DNA of 22,584 bases from an uncultured Candidatus Melainabacteria bacterium (GTDB taxonomy: Bacteria; Cyanobacteriota; Vampirovibrionia; Gastranaerophilales; Gastranaerophilaceae). Below, piece by piece: positions 15,398-21,816 of this stretch. Where the stretch lies: positions 1 through 22,584 of the forward strand of contig CALBKW010000141.1 of NCBI GenBank assembly GCA_937895785.1, written 5' to 3'. The first letter of the stretch is position 1, and each line of letters begins with the position of its first letter. A model generated the notes under the pieces. It was not told the origin of the DNA, did not search any database, and saw only the letters and a list, made by a program, of their open reading frames with translations. Made by a program: the position numbers and the translations under genes.

Positions 15398-16418
15398 CTA
15401 CTTTTCCTCTAAGTTGACCACAAGCGGCATCAATATCCGCCCCTCTTTCAAGTCTTATTGTAACCTTTTTGCCAGAATGTTCAAGAATGTATTTAAACTT
15501 CATAATTTCGTTGTTAGAAGGCTTTTTATAATCGTTTTCTACAACTGGATTATATGGAATAAGGTTGATATTGCATTTTACATCTTTAAGCAACTCAACC
15601 AACTTTTTAGCACATTCCAAAGTATCTGTTAAATCCTTAATTAACAAGTATTCAATTGTAATACGACGACCTGCAATTTCAAAGTATTTATTTAATGCTT
15701 TTTTAACGTCCTCTATCGGATATTTTTTGTTAATAGGCATAATTTTGTTTCTAATTTCATTAGTAGGCGCGTGAAGTGACCATGCAAGTGTTGATTGATT
15801 ATTAGCCTTTGCAAAATCTGCAATTTTTGTTGCGATACCACTTGTAGAAACCGTTATTCTTCTTGCGCCAATTTGGAAGGAAGTATTTAAAAGTTCAATT
15901 GCTTTATTTACGTTTTCTAGGTTCAACAGAGGCTCACCTTGCCCCATAAACACTACATTTGTAACCTTCAAACCTGTATCCCTTTGAATTGTCAAAACTT
16001 GTTCTACAATTTCTTTATATGTTAAGTTTCTGATAAAACCGCGTTTACCAGTTGCGCAGAAAGAACAATTTACGGCACAACCAACTTGAGAACTTACACA
16101 AGCTGTCAAATTCGCACGGTTGTCAAAGCGCATTAAAACAGTTTCTACGCATTCTCCATCAGGATATTCTACCAAATATTTGATTGTTCCATCTGAACTT
16201 ACTTGCTTTTTCTTAATTTTAGTTTCAGTTACTGTCGCAATATCTTCTAATTGTTCTCTGAATTTTAATGATAAATCTGTCATTTGAGAAATATCTGCAA
16301 CAGATTTTACATAAATCCAATTGTGAATTTGTTTTGCTCTAAATTTTGAAGCTTTTAATTCATCTGTAAGTTTTTCTATTTCGTCAAGTCTTAGACCTGC
16401 AAGAACTGTTTTTTCCAT
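15387..16418 (-). CDS. rlmN: Dual-specificity RNA methyltransferase RlmN (radical SAM)
   Basis: 343 residues. The radical-SAM cluster motif CxxxCxxC is C114, C118 and C121 in QVGCAVNCSFCATG. The partner cysteine that carries the methylene during catalysis is C333 in DAACGQLRG. It makes 2-methyladenosine at A2503 of 23S rRNA and at A37 of some tRNAs, using two SAM. The ATG is 3 bp after the trpB stop (TAGAAAATG), so it is co-transcribed with trpB. It overlaps the Maf-like gene downstream by 11 bp. The fold and cysteines are intact. Confidence 0.96.
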   Translation of the reverse strand: MEKTVLAGLRLDEIEKLTDELKASKFRAKQIHNWIYVKSVADISQMTDLSLKFREQLEDIATVTETKIKKKQVSSDGTIKYLVEYPDGECVETVLMRFDNRANLTACVSSQVGCAVNCSFCATGKRGFIRNLTYKEIVEQVLTIQRDTGLKVTNVVFMGQGEPLLNLENVNKAIELLNTSFQIGARRITVSTSGIATKIADFAKANNQSTLAWSLHAPTNEIRNKIMPINKKYPIEDVKKALNKYFEIAGRRITIEYLLIKDLTDTLECAKKLVELLKDVKCNINLIPYNPVVENDYKKPSNNEIMKFKYILEHSGKKVTIRLERGADIDAACGQLRGKVVEK

Positions 16419-16421
16419 TTT

Positions 16422-17624
16422 CTACACCAATAATTGTAATAATCTTTCTGTATCTTTATCTCCACGACCTGAGATATTTACAACAACTAAATCGTCTTTT
16501 GAAGTTGTTGGCATTAATTTTTCTAAGTAAGCAACTGCGTGAGAACTTTCAATTGCTGGAATTATACCCTCTAATTTTGAAAGTCTTGCAAACGCTTGAA
16601 CGGCCTCATCATCTGTTATAGGTTCATATTTTACTCTGCCTGATTCAAATAAATAACAATGTTCTGGTCCGCATCCTGGATAATCTAATCCTGCAGAAAT
16701 AGAATAAGATTCTTTTACATTGTCATTTTCGTCAACCAAAACATATTGTTTAAATCCATTAAATAATTTAATTTTACCTGTATTCAAGCTTGCTGCTGTT
16801 TTTTTTGAGTCTACACCTTCGCCAGCAGCCTCTAAACCAATTAAATTTACATCTTTGTCATCTAAAAAAGCGTAGAATGTGCCAATCGCGTTACTTCCAC
16901 CACCAATACAAGCTAAAACATAATTTGGTAATCTATTTTCTTTTTGCAAAATTTGTTCTTTGATTTCTGAGCCAATAATTGATTGGAAAAATCTAACCAT
17001 TTTGGGGTATGGGTGAGGTCCAACAGCAGAACCTAGCACATAGAAAACATCTCTGTGACGTTCCCAATAGTTACTTGCAGCCTCACAAGCATCAGCTAAA
17101 GTTTTTGAACCAGTATCTACGCTGTGAATCTTAGCGCCTAAAAGTTTCATACGTTCAACATTCAAGTGTTGACGATTGATATCTATTTCGCCCATAAATA
17201 TTTCACATTCTAAACCTAAAAGTGCAGCTACAGTTGCCGTTGCGACACCGTGTTGTCCTGCGCCAGTTTCAGCAATAATTCTTTTTGCACCCATTCTTTT
17301 GGCTAAAAGAGCTTGTCCTAAAACGTTATTAATTTTATGCGCACCTGTGTGGTTTAAGTCTTCACGTTTTAAATAAATTTTGCATTTTCCGTAATGTTCA
17401 GTTAACCTTTTTGCAAAATACAAAGGTGTTGGACGACCTGAATAATCAACCATTAATTCGTATAGTTCTTTAATAAAACTTTCATCATTGATAGCTTTTT
17501 CAAATTCATCATTCAATCTAGTCAAAATTGGTTTAAAGTCTTCACCTACATAAGCGCCACCAAATTGTCCAAAGTATCCATTTTTGTCTGGCATATTATA
17601 TTTTGGTAATGATTTTACAAACAT
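16422..17624 (-). CDS. trpB: Tryptophan synthase beta chain TrpB
   Basis: 400 residues, standard TrpB1 length. K97 in HTGAHKINN forms the Schiff base with PLP, E119 in AETGAGQHG is the catalytic acid-base, and GGGSNAIG (241-248) binds the PLP phosphate. It joins indole and serine to tryptophan. No trpA or other trp gene is adjacent: neighbours are a YkgJ-like gene directly upstream (stop and start touch, TAGATG) and rlmN. It may work with a TrpA encoded elsewhere or salvage free indole. An AAAGGAG site lies about 10 nt before the ATG. Confidence 0.96.
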   Translation of the reverse strand: MFVKSLPKYNMPDKNGYFGQFGGAYVGEDFKPILTRLNDEFEKAINDESFIKELYELMVDYSGRPTPLYFAKRLTEHYGKCKIYLKREDLNHTGAHKINNVLGQALLAKRMGAKRIIAETGAGQHGVATATVAALLGLECEIFMGEIDINRQHLNVERMKLLGAKIHSVDTGSKTLADACEAASNYWERHRDVFYVLGSAVGPHPYPKMVRFFQSIIGSEIKEQILQKENRLPNYVLACIGGGSNAIGTFYAFLDDKDVNLIGLEAAGEGVDSKKTAASLNTGKIKLFNGFKQYVLVDENDNVKESYSISAGLDYPGCGPEHCYLFESGRVKYEPITDDEAVQAFARLSKLEGIIPAIESSHAVAYLEKLMPTTSKDDLVVVNISGRGDKDTERLLQLLV

Positions 17625-18239
17625 CTATTTATTCTCCTTTTGATATTCTTTTAAAAAGTGCTGTCTAATTTCTGACATTGCTCTGATTGTCAAAACAATT
17701 GTTTGTATATTTTCATGCCAGCCGATAAACGCGCAAGTTGGATGAAGCATTTGAATTGGATTATCTGGGTAATCTCTACAAATTCTTGGTCTATTTTCAT
17801 AGCAAGAACATTTGTTATCTTCCGTAACTTTATCGCAATGATAGTAATAAACTTTTTCACCTGATTCTTTAATTAAATCGACATATAGTTTAAATTGTTT
17901 TTTTGCATCTTCTTCGTGTTCATAAGGTTTGAAGGTCGCAATAAATTCTTTTGCATATTTATCGCCTCTTGAAGCTTTGTCGAGCAACTCAACTGGTGAA
18001 AATTCACTGATTGCCAATCTGCAACAGGCACCACACATTGCACAATGAAAATTCTTTTTGCGTTCTAAAATCAAATTTCTTTGGAATTGAATATGTTTTT
18101 CTACTTCTACTTCCAAATAATTTTTAACTTCTTCAGGTTTCAAAGAATTTATTTCACCTTGTATTGCATTTAAAACAGATACAAAAATTTCCCTATATCT
18201 TTTGACCAATTGTTCGTAATGTTCTTTTAAATTTTCCAT
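17625..18239 (-). CDS. YkgJ-type cysteine-cluster protein (zinc/iron-chelating domain)
   Basis: 204 residues. The N-terminal 60 are helical and charged. The YkgJ (CxxCxxCC) domain follows: C66, C69, C72 and C73 in CAMCGACCRL, then C135, C144, C146, C154 (RPRICRDYP) and C169. The family is thought to bind Zn or an Fe-S cluster, and its biochemical role is unsettled. It is the first gene of the unit ending in dtd. There is no Shine-Dalgarno: a TACGAT -10 lies 6 nt before the ATG, so the mRNA is predicted leaderless. It is divergent from the superoxide reductase gene across 89 bp. Confidence 0.85.
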   Translation of the reverse strand: MENLKEHYEQLVKRYREIFVSVLNAIQGEINSLKPEEVKNYLEVEVEKHIQFQRNLILERKKNFHCAMCGACCRLAISEFSPVELLDKASRGDKYAKEFIATFKPYEHEEDAKKQFKLYVDLIKESGEKVYYYHCDKVTEDNKCSCYENRPRICRDYPDNPIQMLHPTCAFIGWHENIQTIVLTIRAMSEIRQHFLKEYQKENK

Positions 18240-18245
18240 AGTCTA

Positions 18246-18274
18246 ATCGTAACACAAATTAGCGAACTTACCAA
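18246..18274 (-). promoter_or_regulatory. Promoter of the ykgJ-trpB-rlmN-maf-dtd unit, predicted leaderless
   Basis: TTGGTA (18274-18269, 4/6), a 17-bp spacer, then TACGAT (18251-18246) preceded by TG as in an extended -10. Six nt separate the hexamer from the ATG at 18239. Confidence 0.5.
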
Positions 18275-18328
18275 TGTAAATTTTAGCATTTCTAAACAAT
18301 ACTTACCTTTAATGAAAGGAGAAAATTT

Positions 18329-18730
18329 ATGACTGAAAAATTACAACTTTATAGATGTAATATCTGCAACAACTTGGTTGAAGTTCTTATTGAAGGTAAA
18401 GGTGAACTTATTTGTTGTGGACAACCTATGGAACTTATAACTGAACACGAAAGCGATGTTAAAGAACTTAATGACAAACATGTTCCAGTTATTGAAAAAA
18501 CGATTGAAGGGGTTAATGTACGAGTTGGAGCTGTTAAACACCCAATGACTGATGAACATCACATCATCTTTATTCAAGCTATTTCTAAAGATAAAAAATA
18601 CATTAAAACAAAATATTTAGAGGCAAACAAAGATGAGGCTGAACTTAATTTAAAATGCAATTGCTCTGATATCTGGGCAAGAGCTTTATGTAATATTCAC
18701 GGACTATTTAAAGGAGAATACAATGCTTAG
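18329..18730 (+). CDS. dfx: Desulfoferrodoxin, two-iron superoxide reductase
   Basis: 133 residues. The N-terminal desulforedoxin site is C10xxC13 and C29C30. The catalytic neelaredoxin domain has its iron ligands H51 (DKHVPVIE), H71 and H77 (HPMTDEH), C121 and H124 (CNIHG). It reduces superoxide to hydrogen peroxide without making oxygen, using electrons usually from rubredoxin. K50, the active-site lysine, is present; the neighbouring glutamate of the usual EKHVP is Asp49 here. AAAGGAG precedes the ATG. The gene overlaps ferritin by 8 bp. The pair fits oxygen defence in an anaerobe: superoxide removal coupled to iron sequestration. Confidence 0.95.
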   Translation: MTEKLQLYRCNICNNLVEVLIEGKGELICCGQPMELITEHESDVKELNDKHVPVIEKTIEGVNVRVGAVKHPMTDEHHIIFIQAISKDKKYIKTKYLEANKDEAELNLKCNCSDIWARALCNIHGLFKGEYNA

Positions 18731-19211
18731 TGAAAAAATTAACAAAGAACTTAATGCACAAATTAACAGGGAATTTTATTCTGGCTATCTATATCTTTCT
18801 ATGGCAAATTATTTCCACGAAAATAATCTACACGGTTTTGAACATTGGTGTAAAAAACAAGCTCACGAAGAAGTTGATCACGGTATGGCGATTTTAGAAT
18901 TTATGAACAGATTAAACTCTAAAATTCAACTTCTTGAAATTAACGAACCTGAAACTAATTTTACATCTCCAATCGACACAATTAAAGATATGCTTAACCA
19001 CGAAAAATACATTACTGGGGCGCTTCATACCATTGCAGTTATTGCAAAAGAAGAAAATGCATTTACAACTTTAAACTTCTTAGAAAAAATGTTAGAAGAA
19101 CAAATCGAAGAAGAAGAAACAGCTTATGACATTTATGAAAAATTGAGAATGTTCAACGAATGCAAAAGCGCTTTATATAACCTTGATAAAGAACTTCATG
19201 CAAGAGTTTAA
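18723..19211 (+). CDS. ftnA: Ferritin (FtnA-like)
   Basis: 162 residues, a four-helix-bundle ferritin of the non-haem type. Ferroxidase ligands are visible: E17 (NREFYSGYLY), E50 and H53 (QAHEEVDHG), a glutamate in AKEENAF and the EEQIEEEE helix. It stores iron as ferric mineral in a 24-subunit shell, consuming peroxide or oxygen. A GGAG site lies at the end of the dfx gene, and the 8-bp overlap implies coupling. It ends at a bidirectional terminator. It resembles FtnA rather than bacterioferritin, as no haem methionine is placed at the expected site. Confidence 0.94.
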   Translation: MLSEKINKELNAQINREFYSGYLYLSMANYFHENNLHGFEHWCKKQAHEEVDHGMAILEFMNRLNSKIQLLEINEPETNFTSPIDTIKDMLNHEKYITGALHTIAVIAKEENAFTTLNFLEKMLEEQIEEEETAYDIYEKLRMFNECKSALYNLDKELHARV

Positions 19212-19226
19212 TATTTTTTCGCAAAC

Positions 19227-19253
19227 AAAAAGGCTCTATCACTAGAGCCTTTT
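19227..19253. terminator. Bidirectional terminator between ferritin and the paralogue pair
   Basis: AAAAGGCTCTA and TAGAGCCTTTT form a long stem around a TCAC loop, with T-rich sequence on both sides. It can serve the ferritin operon (+) and the convergent gene ending at 19273 (-). Confidence 0.85.
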
Positions 19254-19272
19254 GTTTTATTTTTTTAATTTA

Positions 19273-20040
19273 TTATGCTTTTTTGAAAAGTCCTTTGCTT
19301 AATAAGAATGCACCTACGGCAACGGCACCACCTAATAAGCCACCAACGATATTACCTGCGATTTTTGCACCTTTTGATTTTTTAGTTTGTGTTGTACCTT
19401 CGATATTTGCAATGTTTTCGTCTGCTGTTGTATTGCTTGCAAAACCGAATGATAATACTTGTTTCAAACCTGACATAAATGAGCTTGATGAGTTGCTTCT
19501 GATATCATCAGAAAGATATGAACCTGTTTGTTGCGCATATAATCTTTCTGCATAAGCCTTGATTTGAGCTTGTCTGTCTTCTGCACTTGTACCTGCAGGA
19601 ATTTGAGAGCCATAAGCACTTTCAACGGCTGCTAATAATTTGTTATATTCAGCTTTTACGTTGTCTTGATTGTCAGCTTTAATTTGACTGCTCAAAATTT
19701 GAACTTGTCTTTGAATGTTTTGATTTTGAGATGCCATTCTAAATTGGGCATTGTTTTGGTTTTGATACATTTGAACTTGTCTATCAATACCAAAATTATC
19801 CCATTGTTGCATACTTTGCATTTGAGCTTGTTGATATTGTGGATTTAACATTCCACCAAAAGTACCAAGACCAGTGTAACCCATTCCCATTCCTGCATAA
19901 CCAGTTAGAGAAGGAAGAGTACCTGCTACTGATGGAATACCCATTGCTGTATTTGCACTCAACACAGGAGCATTCATTAAATTGTCTAAATCCAAATTAG
20001 ACATTCCCATCGGATACATTGTGTTGAAATTAACTGTCAT
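19273..20040 (-). CDS. Unknown protein, member A of a tandem paralogue pair
   Basis: 255 residues, not recognised. The first 65 or so are M/G/N/Y-rich and specific to this copy. From NPQYQQAQMQ onward it matches member B with about 15 differences in 190 residues. The middle is Gln/Asn-rich and probably helical (DRQVQMYQNQNNAQFRMASQ). A Ser-run (RSNSSSSFMSGLKQVL) follows. The C-terminus is a glycine-zipper-like hydrophobic helix (IVGGLLGGAVAVGAFLL) between lysines, which suggests C-terminal membrane insertion. There is no signal peptide. GAGGT lies about 8 nt before the ATG, whose MTVNF start is shared by both copies. Real coding is supported by the paralogue's conservation. Confidence 0.8.
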   Translation of the reverse strand: MTVNFNTMYPMGMSNLDLDNLMNAPVLSANTAMGIPSVAGTLPSLTGYAGMGMGYTGLGTFGGMLNPQYQQAQMQSMQQWDNFGIDRQVQMYQNQNNAQFRMASQNQNIQRQVQILSSQIKADNQDNVKAEYNKLLAAVESAYGSQIPAGTSAEDRQAQIKAYAERLYAQQTGSYLSDDIRSNSSSSFMSGLKQVLSFGFASNTTADENIANIEGTTQTKKSKGAKIAGNIVGGLLGGAVAVGAFLLSKGLFKKA

Positions 20041-20087
20041 TTTTTAACCTCGTATTGTTTTTTGTGAAACCAATTAACCAAATTGTT

Positions 20088-20163
20088 CTTACATTCATGT
20101 AAAGTATTTCAAAATTCAATAATTGCCATGTTTTCAGGCGTTTATTAAGTTTTGTTAACAAAC
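20088..20163 (-). promoter_or_regulatory. Conserved upstream element of paralogue A
   Basis: About 75 bp aligns with the region upstream of member B (20963-21039). On the minus strand the shared pieces are ACAAAACTTAATAAA, GCTGAAA/GCCTGAAA, CATG, CAATTATTG and AATACTTTA. It probably holds the promoter (TACTTT as a possible -10). Copy A also has a perfect TTTGTTAACAAA palindrome (20151-20162) that is broken in copy B. Confidence 0.55.
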
Positions 20164-20169
20164 CCATAA

Positions 20170-20203
20170 AAAGTAGGGCTTTTTTTAAACCCTACTTTTA
20201 AGT
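20170..20203 (-). terminator. Terminator of paralogue B
   Basis: An AAAAGTAGGG / CCCTACTTTT stem of 10 bp with an A/T loop, followed on the minus strand by T-rich sequence. It lies about 25 bp after the stop of the gene ending at 20229, which separates the two paralogues into independent units. Confidence 0.8.
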
Positions 20204-20228
20204 TATATCTTTATTTTAGACAATTATA

Positions 20229-20915
20229 TTATTTTTTAAAAATTGCTTTACTTAATAAGAATGTTCCGATTGCAACTGCACCACCTAATAAACCACCAAC
20301 AATGTTACCTGCGATTTTAGCACCTTTTGATTTCTTAGTTTGTGCTGTACCTTCGATGTTTGCAATGTTTTCGTCTGCTGTTGTATTATTGCCAAGACCG
20401 AAAGTTAAAACTTGTTTTAAGCCTGACATAAATGAGCTTGATGAGTTGCTTCTGATATCATCAGAAAGATATGAACCTGTTTGTTGCGCATATAATCTTT
20501 CTGCATAAGCCTTGATTTGAGCTTGTCTGTCTTCTGCACTTGTGCCTTCTGGAATTTGAGAGCCATAAGCTGTTTCTACTGCAGCTAACAATCTGTTGTA
20601 TTCAGCTTTTACGTTATCTTGATTATCAGCTTTAATTTGGCTGTTTAAAATTTGTACTTGTCTTTGAATGTTATCGTTTTGAGATGCCATTCTGAATTGA
20701 GCATTGTTTTGGTTTTGGTACATTTGAACTTGTCTATCAATACCAAAGTTATCCCATTGTTGCATATTTTGCATTTGAGCTTGTTGGTATTGAGGATTTA
20801 CGATTCCAAAAGTTCCTAAGCCGTATCCAGCGTAACCAGTGTTTACGTTCATTAAAGGCATATCCATTAAATTAAGATTATTGTATGGATTTACCATTCC
20901 GAAATTAACTGTCAT
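20229..20915 (-). CDS. Unknown protein, member B of a tandem paralogue pair
   Basis: 228 residues from the ATG at 20915. A TTG at 20933 would add six residues not found in member A and is rejected. Architecture is as in member A: a variable N-terminus rich in N/M/G/Y (about 40 residues, shorter than A), a Gln/Asn-rich helical middle, a Ser-run, and a C-terminal glycine-zipper helix (IVGGLLGGAVAIGTFLL) ending in lysines. There is no signal peptide and no recognised family. GGAGG lies 11 nt before the ATG. Its own terminator and upstream element imply independent expression. The variable N-terminus attached to a fixed core could mean different partners for each copy, which is inference. Confidence 0.8.
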   Translation of the reverse strand: MTVNFGMVNPYNNLNLMDMPLMNVNTGYAGYGLGTFGIVNPQYQQAQMQNMQQWDNFGIDRQVQMYQNQNNAQFRMASQNDNIQRQVQILNSQIKADNQDNVKAEYNRLLAAVETAYGSQIPEGTSAEDRQAQIKAYAERLYAQQTGSYLSDDIRSNSSSSFMSGLKQVLTFGLGNNTTADENIANIEGTAQTKKSKGAKIAGNIVGGLLGGAVAIGTFLLSKAIFKK

Positions 20916-20962
20916 AACCTTTGAAACCTCCAATAACTTGCGTTATTATAAAAACCTTAAAC

Positions 20963-21039
20963 CTTACACTTATATAAAGTATTTTGAAACGCAATAATTG
21001 ACATGATTTCAGCCATTTATTAAGTTTTGTTAATACAAA
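20963..21039 (-). promoter_or_regulatory. Conserved upstream element of paralogue B
   Basis: Counterpart of 20088-20163, with the same ordered blocks and spacing and a few substitutions. Conservation of non-coding DNA at this level next to diverged N-termini suggests a promoter or operator kept after duplication. Confidence 0.55.
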
Positions 21040-21040
21040 T

Positions 21041-21077
21041 AAAAAGAACCCTCGTTCAAATCGCCACAAACGAGGGA
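21041..21077 (-). terminator. Terminator-like hairpin with no gene in front of it
   Basis: CCCTCGTTT and its complement AACGAGGG form an 8-bp stem around a loop of about 11 nt. Read on the minus strand it is followed by TTCTTTTTATTT. No minus-strand gene ends here; upstream on that strand lies only the promoter region of the TPR gene. It may end a small RNA of about 60 nt, or guard paralogue B from antisense transcription. Confidence 0.5.
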
Positions 21078-21138
21078 ATTAATCAGTAAAAGAGACATCA
21101 ATAATACTATTACACATGTTTTTATTTGTTTCCAATGA

Positions 21139-21167
21139 TAGACGGAATTGTTTATTTAATTTATAAT
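21139..21167 (+). promoter_or_regulatory. Promoter of the first TPR gene, predicted leaderless
   Basis: TAGACG (21139-21144, 4/6), a 17-bp spacer, then a perfect TATAAT (21162-21167), and 6 nt to the ATG at 21174. There is no Shine-Dalgarno. Confidence 0.6.
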
Positions 21168-21173
21168 TTTGTT

Positions 21174-21764
21174 ATGAAAAAGTTATTTATATTAGTGGCA
21201 ATTATATTTATTGGAACTGCGTCATTTGCAGAGGAAATGACGAAATCTCAGCAAGCTGTGGCACTTTACAACGATAACAACATCGTTAACGCGGCAAAGG
21301 TATTAATGAGCATTCCAGAAGCTGACAAAACCGCCCAAGATTGGCTTTTAATGGGCAATATATTGCAAGACGAAAATAAAATGTCTGAGGCTGTGTTTAT
21401 GTTTAAGCGTGCCATTTTAGTTGATAAAAACTTTTATAAACCATATTACAACTTGGCAAACATCTACCTTGATGAGGAACGAGTAATTATGGCGCTTGAT
21501 AATTACAAAATTGCGGTAAAATTAAAACCTGATTTTGTTTATGGATATTACAATATGGGTTGTGCTTATTTAAGATTAGGCGAATATAAAAAAGCTAGAA
21601 AATATTTTGTAAAAGCAATTTCAGTTGCTAGTGAAACCCCTGATAAACCAGAGATTAGTCCTGATTTTTATTACAATTTAGCATTTTGCTACAACAAATT
21701 AAACAACCCCAAGAAAGCAAAAGAAGCCTTAGCAATTTATGACAAATTAATTGAAAATAAGTAA
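21174..21764 (+). CDS. Secreted TPR-repeat protein
   Basis: 196 residues from the ATG at 21174, which begins a signal peptide (MKKLFILVAIIFIGTASFA, likely cut before EE). An earlier in-frame ATG at 21126 would put 16 residues in front and lies upstream of the promoter. The mature part has at least four TPR-like units, with the TPR hallmarks YYNLANIYLDEERVIMALDN and YYNMGCAYLRLGEYKKARKY, and ends with YYNLAFCYNKLNNPKKAKEA. TPR repeats bind peptides or partner proteins. Probable location is the periplasm. It is followed after 52 bp by a second TPR gene with its own promoter. No specific function is evident. Confidence 0.88.
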   Translation: MKKLFILVAIIFIGTASFAEEMTKSQQAVALYNDNNIVNAAKVLMSIPEADKTAQDWLLMGNILQDENKMSEAVFMFKRAILVDKNFYKPYYNLANIYLDEERVIMALDNYKIAVKLKPDFVYGYYNMGCAYLRLGEYKKARKYFVKAISVASETPDKPEISPDFYYNLAFCYNKLNNPKKAKEALAIYDKLIENK

Positions 21765-21804
21765 TTCGTAAATAAAATTTACTTGCTCTAAGCCAATTAA
21801 GATA

Positions 21805-21816
21805 TATTATATAAGT
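21805..21816 (+). promoter_or_regulatory. Promoter -10 of the second TPR gene, predicted leaderless
   Basis: TATTAT (21805-21810, 5/6) followed by 6 nt and the ATG at 21817. TTGCTC (21783-21788) stands 16 bp upstream as a weak -35. An overlapping TATATT (21803-21808) is an alternative. Confidence 0.45.
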
